NCBI RefSeq assembly: GCF_001646945.1
Contig: NZ_LUTV01000001.1
Span: forward strand, 164,449-213,290
Source: Endozoicomonas ascidiicola
Lineage (GTDB): Bacteria > Pseudomonadota > Gammaproteobacteria > Pseudomonadales > Endozoicomonadaceae
DNA: 48,842 bases
Reading direction: 5' to 3'
A program made the translations under genes and the position numbers. The notes under the pieces were generated by a model, which saw only the letters and a program-made list of their open reading frames with translations, was not told the DNA's origin and did not search any database. The stretch's first letter is position 1. Each line of letters begins with the position of its first letter. Positions 26,343 to 34,946 of the stretch are shown here, piece after piece.

Positions 26343-26913
26343 ATCAGACTCTCCTGATGAAATTCCCTTTAAATGTCCATTACGATAAGGCATTGAATGC
26401 TCGCCAATGCTTTATGCTTAACCCACCAGAACGACGTATCATCACTCCAGCAAAGGCATGCCAGCTAACGGCGTTACACTACTGCTTTATCTGCCACTGC
26501 ATCAGACGGATAGAATACCCTTCACTCTCTTTACTGCCATCCCTTACAGCTTTCCCTGAGAGCTATGCCCATAAAACATACAACTACCGTCTGACAAAAC
26601 AACCATCAGGACGATTCTTGCTTTATTGAACAATACAAGTATTCAATACCACTATAATTAGGGCATTTTTCGATGTCGAGTACTTTTCAATCAATAATTC
26701 ACACTTAATTTGAGAAAATTAGAGCATAAAGGTAAATTATCGTTTGCCATGAGGAGCTGTTATCTTCATAGCGCAGAAGCATTTTCTATGAGCGTCGCTT
26801 CTGTTTTATAAAAAAACGTCATGATATCAAGTGCGCCCTTCATTAGTTCAGGGCTTTTAGAAAAGGCTTAGTTATCTTCACCTTATACGGATAAAAACCA
26901 GAAGGAACATGCT
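26343..26913. other. Long divergent intergenic region between the HU-like and cold-shock fusion genes
   Basis: About 570 bases with no convincing protein gene; the 90-codon plus-strand frame at 26357-26629 has no family features. It must hold the HU promoter on the left. On the right is a good sigma70-type promoter at 26710-26738 (separate entry) followed by a hairpin at 26774-26803, so it may contain a leader or small RNA for the downstream gene. Confidence 0.45.
26710..26738 (+). promoter_or_regulatory. Sigma70-type promoter upstream of the cold-shock fusion gene
   Basis: TTGAGA at 26710-26715, 17-base spacer, TAAATT at 26733-26738. Transcription would begin near 26745 and run into a stem (CAGAAGC 26774-26780, GCTTCTG 26797-26803, then TTTTAT), leaving either a roughly 65-base RNA or a leader of about 170 bases before the gene at 26914. 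Confidence 0.5.
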
Positions 26914-27534
26914 TTGAAACAGTTAAAGCGTATAAATTTACTGATCGGCCTGGGCACTGCGTGCCTGCTGATTGCCAGCCTCACCGGCATTGTCACTTTT
27001 TCATCAACTCCGGTCACTGTCAGCAACTCTGTAGCGATTGCGCTGCTGACCGCATCACTTCTTAACCTGATGGCTACCACCGTATCAGCACGGAATGGTG
27101 CCCGCCGAGGTCTGCAAGTTCTCGGTGCGTTATTGTTTGCTGCTGGTGCAATAACCGCTGTCATTTTGTTTTACGGTGCTGCGGCAAGCGGCCAAGCCTC
27201 CAGCACGCTCTTTGGTGCCACACTGGTACTATTGAGCTTTGCAACACTACTGCAACTCTCTGCCACGCTGGACACAGTGGTTTCTTCAAAACCAGCAACA
27301 TTCACATTCACCGAAGAAGAAGATTCAGACCGCGAAGGCGGTTCGGTCAAATGGTTTAACGTGACTAAGGGCTTCGGCTTTATTACCCGGGATTTGGGTG
27401 ATGACGTATTTGTTCATTATCGCGCCATTCGCGGCGAAGGGCATCGCACTTTGAGCGAGGGTCAGAGAGTAGAGTTTATTGTTGTGGAAAAAGACAAAGG
27501 ACTTCAGGCAGAAGACGTTACCGCTGTGCATTGA
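26914..27534 (+). CDS. Membrane protein with C-terminal cold-shock domain
   Basis: 206 residues. The start is TTG at 26914 with AAGGA seven bases upstream; the ATG at 26909 is out of frame and stops at once. The N-terminal 120 residues contain about four hydrophobic helices (8-27, 39-57, 66-92, 98-115). After an acidic linker ([10 protein letters not shown]) residues 143-205 form a cold-shock domain with RNP1 (KGFGFI, 152-157) and RNP2 (VFVHY, 165-169). Cold-shock domains bind single-stranded RNA and DNA, and here the domain would be tethered at the inner membrane facing the cytoplasm. Which RNAs it binds is unknown. Confidence 0.85.
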   Translation: MKQLKRINLLIGLGTACLLIASLTGIVTFSSTPVTVSNSVAIALLTASLLNLMATTVSARNGARRGLQVLGALLFAAGAITAVILFYGAAASGQASSTLFGATLVLLSFATLLQLSATLDTVVSSKPATFTFTEEEDSDREGGSVKWFNVTKGFGFITRDLGDDVFVHYRAIRGEGHRTLSEGQRVEFIVVEKDKGLQAEDVTAVH

Positions 27535-27609
27535 TTGATTTCACCTGAATCAGGCACAACGGAAATCATATGGCCTAGCTAAGGAACTGTTACAAAATAA
27601 TTTAGAGAA

Positions 27610-27655
27610 CCGTTATCCGTAAAAGCCTTGTTGCTTGCGCTTTTACGGATAACGG
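27610..27655. terminator. Perfect 17-bp inverted repeat between convergent genes
   Basis: CCGTTATCCGTAAAAGC (27610-27626) and its exact complement (27639-27655) enclose a 12-base loop. It lies between the plus-strand cold-shock fusion gene and minus-strand slyX and could terminate both, although neither side has a proper U tract. Confidence 0.6.
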
Positions 27656-27702
27656 ACAACGGAAAGCGTCTCTGTGAGCAGCAAAGTTATTCAGAGTCGA
27701 TC

Positions 27703-27909
27703 TTAGTAATGGGGAGGTGGCGCCTCCTCATGATTACCACCTTCCTGCTGCTCGGCAGCCATCACTTCAAACTGTTTTTTCAACTGTGAAAATGCTTCGG
27801 TCAACCGGGTTATATCTTTCTGTTGTCGTGTAACCACTTCATTGAGCTGAGCAATCGTATCTTCTTGAAAGCTCAGTTGTGTTTGAAGGTCCATCAATTC
27901 ATCCTGCAT
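27703..27909 (-). CDS. slyX: SlyX family protein
   Basis: 68 residues, nearly all one coiled coil (heptads through LMDLQTQLSFQEDTIAQLNE), ending in the Pro-rich PPPHY typical of SlyX. Function is unknown; it is small, cytoplasmic and widespread in gammaproteobacteria. It lies 54 bases after the HIT gene. Confidence 0.92.
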   Translation of the reverse strand: MQDELMDLQTQLSFQEDTIAQLNEVVTRQQKDITRLTEAFSQLKKQFEVMAAEQQEGGNHEEAPPPHY

Positions 27910-27963
27910 ATGTCTTCTCCTGCATTTTATGAGAGATTCAACCTTGAACCATATTGCTATGAA

Positions 27964-28413
27964 TCACACCGCCATTTGAAATGGAAAATCACCACTTAAC
28001 GCTTCAGTTATCTTAGCCAGCACTTCTGATCGTTGCTCTTCTGAGTAGGGAATAGCCGGGAATTTTCCCCATACCGGCGCAGGCCAGGCTATATCGTGGC
28101 TGTACCGTACCACATGATGAATATGGAGCTGTCTGACCATATTGCCTATGGCCGCCACGTTCATTTTCTCCGCGCCGAACAATACAGAAAGCACTTCCGC
28201 AAAGAACGAGGACTCACGTAACACTTGTTGCTGAATCTCTTCATCCAGCTGATAAAGTTCTTCAGCGCCAGCAACGCGCGGAACAAGAATAAACCATGGA
28301 TATTGACTGTCATTCATTAACAACAGCCGACAAACCGGAAAGTCACCCAGCACAATACAGTCATTTGCCAGCTGGTTATTCAAATCAAATGCGCCCAGCG
28401 CGAAGTCCTTCAA
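27964..28413 (-). CDS. HIT-domain nucleotide hydrolase or transferase
   Basis: 149 residues with the histidine-triad region QLHIHHVVRYSHD near residues 95-107 and the family lead-in VAAIGNMVRQLHIH. In this subgroup one triad histidine position is shifted or lost (H-x-H-H). HIT proteins act on nucleotide phosphoramidates or dinucleoside polyphosphates; the substrate here is not known. It is divergent from proS. Confidence 0.85.
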   Translation of the reverse strand: MKDFALGAFDLNNQLANDCIVLGDFPVCRLLLMNDSQYPWFILVPRVAGAEELYQLDEEIQQQVLRESSFFAEVLSVLFGAEKMNVAAIGNMVRQLHIHHVVRYSHDIAWPAPVWGKFPAIPYSEEQRSEVLAKITEALSGDFPFQMAV

Positions 28414-28549
28414 AACCTACTCCTTGTACAATTTATTAAGGCAAAAACAGGCACAGAATAGAGCCTGAACAAATCAGCAGTTGGTATAACAATCACTTGG
28501 GCTTAAAATAGCAGTTTATTTATTTTTGTATAGCCCGGTAACACAACCT

Positions 28550-30268
28550 ATGAAAACCAGTCAGTACCTGATTCCTACCCTCAAGGAAACACCTGCCGAT
28601 GCGGTGGTGATCAGTCACCAGCTGCTACTGCGTGCGGGCATGATCCGTAAACTGGCGTCTGGTCTCTACACCTGGCTGCCGTTAGGTCTGCGCGTATTAC
28701 GCAAAGTGGAAAACATCGTTCGTGAAGAGATGAACCGCGCCGGCGCACTGGAAACCCTGATGCCAGCCGTTCAACCTGCCGAGCTGTGGCAGGAAACCGG
28801 TCGTGGAAACCAGTTCGGCCCTGAGCTGCTGCGCTTCAAAGATCGCCATTCCCGTGATTTTGTTATCGGCCCAACCCACGAAGAAGTCGTGACCGACATT
28901 GCTCGCAACGATCTGAACAGCTACAAACAGCTGCCTATTCATTTGTACCAGATCCAAACCAAATTCCGCGATGAGCGCCGCCCACGTTTTGGCTTAATGC
29001 GCTGCCGTGAGTTCCTGATGAAAGACGGTTACTCCTTCCACGCTTCAGAAGAATGCCTGCAGGCGGAATACCAAAATATGCACAATACCTATTGTCGTAT
29101 ATTTGATCGTCTGGGCATGGATTACCGCCCGGTTCAGGCAGACAGTGGTGCCATTGGTGGCAGCGGTTCACAGGAATTCCATGTTCTGGCGGAATCCGGT
29201 GAAGATGCCATCGTCTTCAGTGATCAAAGTGATTACGCAGCCAACATTGAAAAAGCCGAAGCACTGGCACCGGAAGGAGATCGCCCTGCGCCATCTGATG
29301 AGATGACTCTGGTCGATACGCCAAATGCCAAAACCATTGATCAACTGGTCGAGCAGTTCAACCTGCCCGTTGAAAAAACGGTGAAAACGTTAATCGTCGC
29401 AGCCACCGAAGAAGCGGAATACGATTTTGTCGCCCTGCTGATTCGCGGTGATCACGAACTGAACGAAATCAAAGCAGAAAACCTGCCCGACGTTGCTTCG
29501 CCTCTGACCTTTGCTACAGAAGAACAGATCAAACCTCTAATGAACGCTGGCCCAGGTTCACTTGGTCCGGTTAACTGTCCGATTCCTGTTGTGGTCGATC
29601 GTACCGTTGCCAAAATGGCTGACTTTGGTGCCGGTGCAAACATTGAAGACAAACACTACTTCGGTATCAACTGGGATCGTGACTGTACTTTCAGCCGTAT
29701 TGAAGATCTGCGCAACGTGCAGGAAGGCGACCGAAGCCCTTGCGGTAAGGGTAAGCTGGTGATCAAGCGCGGCATCGAAGTCGGTCACATCTTCCAGCTG
29801 GGTACCAAGTACAGCGAATCCATGAACGCCACTGTGCTTAGCGAAAATGGCAAGGCCATTCCGCTGGCGATGGGTTGTTATGGCATTGGTGTATCCAGAA
29901 CCGTTGCCGCCTCGATCGAACAGAACAATGACACTCGCGGCATTATCTGGCCAGAAGCGATTGCACCCTTCCAGATTGCCCTGGTGCCATTGAAGATTGA
30001 AAAATCCGAAGTGGTTCGTGAAGCAGCAGAAACGCTGTATAAAGAACTGACTGAAGCCGGCTTCGAAGTGCTGATGGATGACAGAAAAGCTAGCCCCGGC
30101 GTGAAGTTTGCCGATATGGAACTGATTGGTATTCCTCATCGCGTGGTCCTGAGTGACCGTGGACTGGCCGATGGTCTGGTGGAATACAAGCACCGTACCG
30201 CTACCGACAAAGAAGACATTCAGATCAGTGATATCATTCAACTACTTAAAGACCGCATTAACGGCTAA
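28550..30268 (+). CDS. proS: Prolyl-tRNA synthetase (bacterial type)
   Basis: 572 residues from the ATG at 28550 ([20 protein letters not shown], the family start); the TTG 24 bases upstream is not used. Class II core: motif 2 ([18 protein letters not shown]) and motif 3 ([14 protein letters not shown]), with the editing INS domain between them (about 230-390) and the C-terminal anticodon-binding domain ([12 protein letters not shown]). The INS domain removes misacylated Ala-tRNA-Pro. Downstream a transglycosylase gene begins at or inside its 3' end. Confidence 0.97.
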   Translation: MKTSQYLIPTLKETPADAVVISHQLLLRAGMIRKLASGLYTWLPLGLRVLRKVENIVREEMNRAGALETLMPAVQPAELWQETGRGNQFGPELLRFKDRHSRDFVIGPTHEEVVTDIARNDLNSYKQLPIHLYQIQTKFRDERRPRFGLMRCREFLMKDGYSFHASEECLQAEYQNMHNTYCRIFDRLGMDYRPVQADSGAIGGSGSQEFHVLAESGEDAIVFSDQSDYAANIEKAEALAPEGDRPAPSDEMTLVDTPNAKTIDQLVEQFNLPVEKTVKTLIVAATEEAEYDFVALLIRGDHELNEIKAENLPDVASPLTFATEEQIKPLMNAGPGSLGPVNCPIPVVVDRTVAKMADFGAGANIEDKHYFGINWDRDCTFSRIEDLRNVQEGDRSPCGKGKLVIKRGIEVGHIFQLGTKYSESMNATVLSENGKAIPLAMGCYGIGVSRTVAASIEQNNDTRGIIWPEAIAPFQIALVPLKIEKSEVVREAAETLYKELTEAGFEVLMDDRKASPGVKFADMELIGIPHRVVLSDRGLADGLVEYKHRTATDKEDIQISDIIQLLKDRING

Positions 30269-30839
30269 CAAGTGGCTTAACGCATCTTCCAGAACGCTCG
30301 CGGGCGTTCTGGGGCTGCTTGCCGCTATTATTACCACAAATGTAGCCAGCCAACCAACACTGCCTCCACCCTCTGCGGACAGTTCTGAAGCACTGCTGAA
30401 AGACTATGAAGCGCAGATTTGGATGGTAGATATGTCCAACCGACTTTCCCGATATATCAAGGAGCCGGATTTGCGACGGGAAGTGTTAGAGTTGGTTTAT
30501 AGAGAATCATCCCGCGTGGATTTACCACCGGAACTGGTGCTGGCATTGATTCATACAGAATCTGCCTTTGACCACTTTGCCCTTTCTTCAGCGGGCGCCC
30601 AAGGCTTGATGCAGGTGATGCCATTCTGGAAAGTCATTCTTGGCAGCAAGCATGATAATTTGATGAATCCGAAAACCAACATCCGTTATGGAGTGGCGAT
30701 TCTGGATCATTATCTGGAAAAGGAAAAAGGCAACCTAACCAGAGCACTGGCTCGATACAATGGTAGTCTTGGCAAGACGTGGTATCCAGAAAGAGTGTAC
30801 ACAAACCTTGAACGACACTGGTTAACGACTCAATGGTAA
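30228..30839 (+). CDS. Lytic murein transglycosylase with SLT domain
   Basis: The start is uncertain. The frame is open back to 30153 inside proS; I prefer GTG at 30228 (203 residues), which overlaps the proS end by 41 bases, because no start codon follows before the hydrophobic N-terminal segment ([20 protein letters not shown]). The SLT fold is clear: catalytic glutamate in [14 protein letters not shown], then [28 protein letters not shown] and ALARYNGS. Cleaves peptidoglycan between MurNAc and GlcNAc with 1,6-anhydro formation, in the periplasm. Confidence 0.82.
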   Translation: MISFNYLKTALTANKWLNASSRTLAGVLGLLAAIITTNVASQPTLPPPSADSSEALLKDYEAQIWMVDMSNRLSRYIKEPDLRREVLELVYRESSRVDLPPELVLALIHTESAFDHFALSSAGAQGLMQVMPFWKVILGSKHDNLMNPKTNIRYGVAILDHYLEKEKGNLTRALARYNGSLGKTWYPERVYTNLERHWLTTQW

Positions 30840-30840
30840 G

Positions 30841-30888
30841 AAGCTGCTCACAATCTTTCTGCGAGCTGCAAACGATCATGAACAGCCT
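30841..30888. repeat. REP-like 48-bp palindrome, copy 2
   Basis: AAGCTGCTCACAATCTTT at 30841-30858 and AACGATCATGAACAGCC at 30871-30887 form an imperfect palindrome, close in sequence to 14223-14270. It starts just past the transglycosylase stop and lies between convergent genes, where it may work as a bidirectional terminator. Confidence 0.65.
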
Positions 30889-30907
30889 CTAAGAGAAAGG
30901 TGAGTTG

Positions 30908-31183
30908 TTAACCCGTCGTAAACCCATCAAAAGTTTGATAATCCGCCTCATCAGTCACCGTAACATTTTTAACCTTGGAAAATGGCGACCCTTTATGGAG
31001 CCATTTCTCCAGCTGTGACACCGCAGATTCAGGCCCACACATCAATACTTCAACCCGACCATCCGGCAGATTTCGAGCCCAACCACCAACGCCTAATCGC
31101 CTGGCCTGCTCCTGAGCGGAACCACGAAACCAAACGCCCTGAACCCGCCCCTCCACAAAAGCACGTCTGCATATATCAGCCAT
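30908..31183 (-). CDS. Acylphosphatase
   Basis: 91 residues from the ATG at 31183, with AAGG nine bases upstream. The signature GRVQGVWFRGSAQEQA holds the phosphate-binding loop and catalytic arginine, and GWARNLPDGRVEVLMCG holds the catalytic asparagine. Hydrolyses acyl phosphates. Its start overlaps the end of the upstream thioredoxin-like gene by 8 bases, so translation is probably coupled. Confidence 0.94.
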   Translation of the reverse strand: MADICRRAFVEGRVQGVWFRGSAQEQARRLGVGGWARNLPDGRVEVLMCGPESAVSQLEKWLHKGSPFSKVKNVTVTDEADYQTFDGFTTG

Positions 31184-31652
31184 TAGCACCAGCCTTGCTC
31201 AATTGCTGGATGGTAGCCTCCAGCACTTCACGGGTTTGAGGACCTATCAGTTTTTCAACAATTTTTCCTTCCGGAGAAAGAATATACGTTGCCGGTAATA
31301 CCTGGGGAGGAGATGTTTTCAAGGCAATCAGAGGCGACTCCTGCAACACAGGAAAACGAATACCAAGGGCTTCCGCCTTACTGATCAGTTGCTCCCCCTG
31401 ACTGTCGTCATAATCCACACCCACCACTCTGACCTTGCCATCGTCAGATAACGCATTCAGTTCCGGCACTTCATCCCGACATGGGCCACACCACTCGGCC
31501 CAGAAATTCAGCACCAGCCATTGGTTATCATCACTGCGCAAATCCACGGCCTTACCCTGCGTATCGGTAAAATCCAGAGATTGAGAGCAACCCACCAAGA
31601 AACTCAGAACGACAGCAAGGAAACTGAACTCTATGACTTTTTTTATTCTCAT
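31176..31652 (-). CDS. TlpA-like thioredoxin-fold lipoprotein
   Basis: 158 residues. The N-terminus is a lipoprotein signal (hydrophobic 9-20, lipobox LVGC with Cys22). The thioredoxin active site WCGPC lies at Cys55/Cys58 in NFWAEWCGPC, and the cis-proline in VLPATYILSP. Such proteins work as membrane-anchored periplasmic disulfide reductases, for instance in cytochrome c maturation; the partner is unknown here. It is followed directly by an acylphosphatase gene. Confidence 0.9.
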   Translation of the reverse strand: MRIKKVIEFSFLAVVLSFLVGCSQSLDFTDTQGKAVDLRSDDNQWLVLNFWAEWCGPCRDEVPELNALSDDGKVRVVGVDYDDSQGEQLISKAEALGIRFPVLQESPLIALKTSPPQVLPATYILSPEGKIVEKLIGPQTREVLEATIQQLSKAGANG

Positions 31653-31706
31653 AACTGCCTCTAACCCAAATAAACCTGTTCAGTATTAGCGACGAAAAGC
31701 CCCTTA

Positions 31707-32948
31707 TCAAGACTGCTTTGACAGCAGTTCATCCAAAGAACAATCAAACGCCTCTACCCGGGTATGGTTTACGGTTCGAACCCGATGAATCAGTTCGGAA
31801 AGCCAGTTGGGCTCGTCAGAGAAAAGAATATTCTCCAGCTCTTCATCCAGCGGCATTGGCCACGGTAGCTCTTTGCAAAAATCAAAGAGACTCACCTGCC
31901 GAAGATCCCGGGTCAAAATCCACTCTCCACTTTCATTTTTATTGATCAAGCCCATAGACATCAACCGAGCCGTATGGGATTCCCAGTCATCGAGAGAAAC
32001 CGGAAGATCCCGCTTCTGAACATCCGAGAAATTCAAACCATCACCCGAGGTAAACTTCACCTGTAACTGTTTAAGAATTAACAGTATTGAGATCAATGGA
32101 TGCGGGTGATCAATACGCCCCTGTCGTCCATACAGATCCAGTGAGCGAACCAGCACAGCCCCCAACAAGACCATCAACCAACTCAAATATACCCAGAGTA
32201 GAAACAGCGGTACGGCGGCAAAAGCCCCATAAATCAAATGATAAGTAGGCGACAGTGTAATAAAGAGGGTAAAGCCCATCTTCGCCAGCTCCACCATAAT
32301 CGCCACAAAGAAAGCGCCGGCCAAGGCATGCAGCACCGGCACTTTGCGATTGGGGACTGCGGTATACAACAATGTCAGCACAAGTGTGCTGAGGAAAATC
32401 GGTATCAATCGCAGCATCCACTGCTCACCGCCAATAATGGCCGTGGTATCGGACACCAGTTTGATCGAAGCCAGATAAGACGTTGCCAAAAGCCCCGCTG
32501 ACAGGAATAACGGCCCCAGGCTGAGGATGGCCCAATAGAGCAAGAAACCAGAAATGCCTCGACGAACATGAGACACCTGCCAAATATTATTTAATGCTTT
32601 ATCGATGGTTCGCAGCATCAAAAACGACGTGACCAACAGGAACATCACACCAACACCGGTCAGCTTACGAGCCTGCTGTGAAAATTCATTAAGATAGGAT
32701 TGAACCACTTCCCCAGTAGAAGGCACAAAACTTTCAAAGATGAAATTCTGAACGGTATCCCCTACATCCTGAAGATCGGGCACCGCAGAGAGTATGCTGT
32801 AGGTCACCGTCATCAGCGGGACAACAGCAAAAAGTGTCGTGTAAGTCAGAGCCGCCGCATTTTCAAGACATCGGTGTTCGATGAACCGCCTACCGAGCTC
32901 AGCAACAAAGCTCTGAAATGTTGACCAGATATTAACCGCCGGTGCCAT
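31707..32948 (-). CDS. YihY/BrkB family inner membrane protein
   Basis: 413 residues with about six transmembrane helices between 30 and 270. Family segments: AAALTYTTLFAVVPLMTV, LLYTAVPNRKVPVLHALAGA and LIYGAFAAVPLFLLWVYLSW. A cytoplasmic C-terminal region from about 285 (LISILLILKQLQVKF) looks like a winged helix. Once mis-assigned as RNase BN; the true role is unknown. Confidence 0.93.
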   Translation of the reverse strand: MAPAVNIWSTFQSFVAELGRRFIEHRCLENAAALTYTTLFAVVPLMTVTYSILSAVPDLQDVGDTVQNFIFESFVPSTGEVVQSYLNEFSQQARKLTGVGVMFLLVTSFLMLRTIDKALNNIWQVSHVRRGISGFLLYWAILSLGPLFLSAGLLATSYLASIKLVSDTTAIIGGEQWMLRLIPIFLSTLVLTLLYTAVPNRKVPVLHALAGAFFVAIMVELAKMGFTLFITLSPTYHLIYGAFAAVPLFLLWVYLSWLMVLLGAVLVRSLDLYGRQGRIDHPHPLISILLILKQLQVKFTSGDGLNFSDVQKRDLPVSLDDWESHTARLMSMGLINKNESGEWILTRDLRQVSLFDFCKELPWPMPLDEELENILFSDEPNWLSELIHRVRTVNHTRVEAFDCSLDELLSKQS

Positions 32949-33075
32949 AGTGCACTCCCTGTCCGCCAGAGAGAAAAGTGTACCGAATTACCGACTCAAA
33001 ATAAAAAGTTTGCAGAGAATCCCCGGTGGTTGGTAGGCTCTGCCATCATCGGCTATTCCAATAAAAGAGAGAACC

Positions 33076-33423
33076 ATGGGCGTTCAAATCTATCACAATC
33101 CTCGCTGCTCAAAGTCCCGACAGACTCTGGCATTGCTCGAAGAACAAGGTATTACCCCAGAAATCATCCTTTACCTGGAAACGCCACCTAACGCCGACAA
33201 CATCAAAGAATTGCTAGGCCAACTGGAAATCAGTGCCCGAGAACTGCTGCGCAAAGGTGAGCCAGACTTCAAGGACAACAACCTGAAAGACACATCACTC
33301 TCCGATGAGCAACTGATCGATTTTATGTGCCAATTCCCGAAACTGATTGAGCGCCCCATCGTCGTTAACGGTTCAAAAGCCAAAATAGGACGACCACCCG
33401 AATCAGTCCTCGATATCCTTTAA
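33076..33423 (+). CDS. arsC: ArsC-family glutaredoxin-like arsenate reductase
   Basis: 115 residues, thioredoxin fold. The catalytic Cys11 lies in YHNPRCSKSRQTL, and the later ERPIVVNGSKAKIGRPPESV holds the conserved arginines of the ArsC triad. Reduces arsenate with glutaredoxin, although many chromosomal copies (YfgD type) have no known arsenic role and no ars operon is present here. It is divergent from yihY and followed by a DUF2069 gene. Confidence 0.9.
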   Translation: MGVQIYHNPRCSKSRQTLALLEEQGITPEIILYLETPPNADNIKELLGQLEISARELLRKGEPDFKDNNLKDTSLSDEQLIDFMCQFPKLIERPIVVNGSKAKIGRPPESVLDIL

Positions 33424-33437
33424 CCGGACAAATAACA

Positions 33438-33803
33438 ATGCAAGAAAAGGCGAACCGAATTTACCACATCAGTCTGGCACTTTACGCCGGGCTGGTACTT
33501 TCACTGCTGGCAGAAACCTGGTGGTTTACACCTCCGGATAACCATGTATGGATTATTTCTCTGCTGCAGTTGCTGCCACTATTTTTACCACTTTACGGAT
33601 TACTTAAAAGAGGAATACGGGCAGCCTCCTGGCTCTGCTTTATCCTATGCTTCTATTTCACCAGTGGTGTGCTGGATGCATGGCTACGACCAGAGCAACC
33701 GCACGGATGGTTTATTACCGGCTTTAGTGTTTCTCTCTTTATCACCTCCATAATGTTTATTCGTTGGCAGGCTCAGGCTAATCGTGAAATGGCTAATGCT
33801 TAG
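33438..33803 (+). CDS. DUF2069 inner membrane protein
   Basis: 121 residues with four hydrophobic helices (about 12-28, 38-57, 64-80, 92-108). LLPLFLPLYGLLKRG and YFTSGVLDAW are family features. Function unknown. It lies 14 bases after arsC and is likely co-transcribed. Confidence 0.85.
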   Translation: MQEKANRIYHISLALYAGLVLSLLAETWWFTPPDNHVWIISLLQLLPLFLPLYGLLKRGIRAASWLCFILCFYFTSGVLDAWLRPEQPHGWFITGFSVSLFITSIMFIRWQAQANREMANA

Positions 33804-33830
33804 GAATCGGCCTTTAATAACCTACCTACT

Positions 33831-33896
33831 CCCGTTCACCCTGAGCGAAGTCGAAGGGCAGTGCCAACGGACTTCGACAAGCTCAGCCCGAACGGG
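33831..33896. repeat. 66-bp dispersed palindromic repeat
   Basis: CCCGTTC-acc-CTGAGC-gaag-TCGAAG pairs with CTTCGA-caa-GCTCAG-ccc-GAACGGG. This CTTCGACAAGCTCAG type of palindrome is a widely dispersed intergenic repeat in many bacterial genomes. It lies between the DUF2069 and DUF938 genes. Confidence 0.75.
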
Positions 33897-33964
33897 GTTT
33901 GTTGTCGAAATACGGAAGTAATTTCGGACCAGGCTCTTAGCAAAGCAATAACAGCGAGCAGTTT

Positions 33965-34615
33965 ATGACAGGCACCGACTCCCAAGCATCAGTGAAACAA
34001 TCAGATTCCGAGTTGCCCATTGCGGAGTCATGCCTGCGTAATCAAAAGCCTATCGCCGAGATGCTGCACGCAGAACTTCCACAACACTCTTTCGTGCTGG
34101 AAATCGGCAGTGGCACCGGCCAGCACGCTGCTTATTTCACTTCATCACTAAGTAACATCACATGGCAACCATCGGATGTCGCTGAATTATTGCCAGGCAT
34201 TAATGCATGGCGGGAACAGTCTGGCTCTGAGAATTTTTTACCACCAATAGTGCTTGATATCACTCAAACTCAATGGCCTGTGGCTGAAGTGGATGCTGTG
34301 TTCTGCGCCAACGTCGTGCATTTTGTCGGTTGGTCAAAAGTTCACTCTATGCTGAAAGGCATAAGTCGTGTCTTAAAAGACAATGGGCTGGTGTTTTTTT
34401 ATGGCCCCTATAATTACGATGGCAAATTCACCAGTGATGGTAATCGAGAACTGGATGAATGGTTACGACAGCGAGATGCGGAATCCGGCATTAAAGACTT
34501 TGAACAGATTGTGCTTGCCGCAAACAAAGCAGGGCTGAGCCTGTTGAAGGACATCGAAATGCCAGCAAACAACCGTATACTTATCCTTCAAAAGCGCGAA
34601 GAACAGCGAGATTAA
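33965..34615 (+). CDS. DUF938 SAM-dependent methyltransferase-like protein
   Basis: 216 residues. SAM-binding motif I is visible as VLEIGSGTGQHAAYF, followed by WQPSDVAELLPGINAWREQS and the DAVFCANVVHFVGWSKV segment typical of DUF938. The substrate is unknown. Confidence 0.88.
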   Translation: MTGTDSQASVKQSDSELPIAESCLRNQKPIAEMLHAELPQHSFVLEIGSGTGQHAAYFTSSLSNITWQPSDVAELLPGINAWREQSGSENFLPPIVLDITQTQWPVAEVDAVFCANVVHFVGWSKVHSMLKGISRVLKDNGLVFFYGPYNYDGKFTSDGNRELDEWLRQRDAESGIKDFEQIVLAANKAGLSLLKDIEMPANNRILILQKREEQRD

Positions 34616-34946
34616 AATCAATTCATCCTTCTGTCTCCCGTGCTTTTAGACCCTCTGGGATCTGCATGGTACCCACAGTTCTATCTCTTTAAAATCATGA
34701 GATATTCATTCCTATGTGGAGCGAGGGTACCGAAATACTCTCAACCGACTCGTTCCCATGCTTCAGCGTGGGAATGCATACCCCAAACATCAGGGCTTCC
34801 GACTCCCACGCAAAGCATGGAAACCTGAGGTAGAGGGCTTTGCGACAACATCGGAGCATGGGAACGAGATGTTTGGACTTTTGCGACAGCCTCGGAGCGC
34901 GGGAACGAGCAAAACAGATCTAGATATAACCCAAAAATTCAGGCGA
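34616..34946. repeat. Repeat-filled intergenic region related to 22032-22300
   Basis: About 330 bases without a gene. It contains at least five units of one palindromic family: GATATTCATTCCTATGTGGAGCGAGG near 34700-34727, CGTTCCCATGCTTCAGCGTGGGAATGC at 34751-34777, ACTCCCACGCAAAGCATGG at 34802-34820, GGAGCATGGGAACGAGATGTTT at 34852-34873, and GGAGCGCGGGAACGAGC near 34894-34910. The same units in similar order occur at 22032-22300. Confidence 0.7.

Noticed and set aside
26357-26629. 90-codon plus-strand frame upstream of the cold-shock fusion
   Set aside because: No ribosome binding site, unusual composition (many Cys, His, Arg), and it begins opposite the HU-like gene start.
30153-30227. Upstream ATG at 30153 as the start of the transglycosylase
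   Set aside because: It would add 25 residues and a 116-base overlap with proS, and the added residues are an out-of-frame reading of ProRS codons.
29558-30241. 227-codon minus-strand frame inside proS
   Set aside because: Antisense shadow of a conserved synthetase gene, with composition typical of a reverse frame (rich in His, Phe, Asn).
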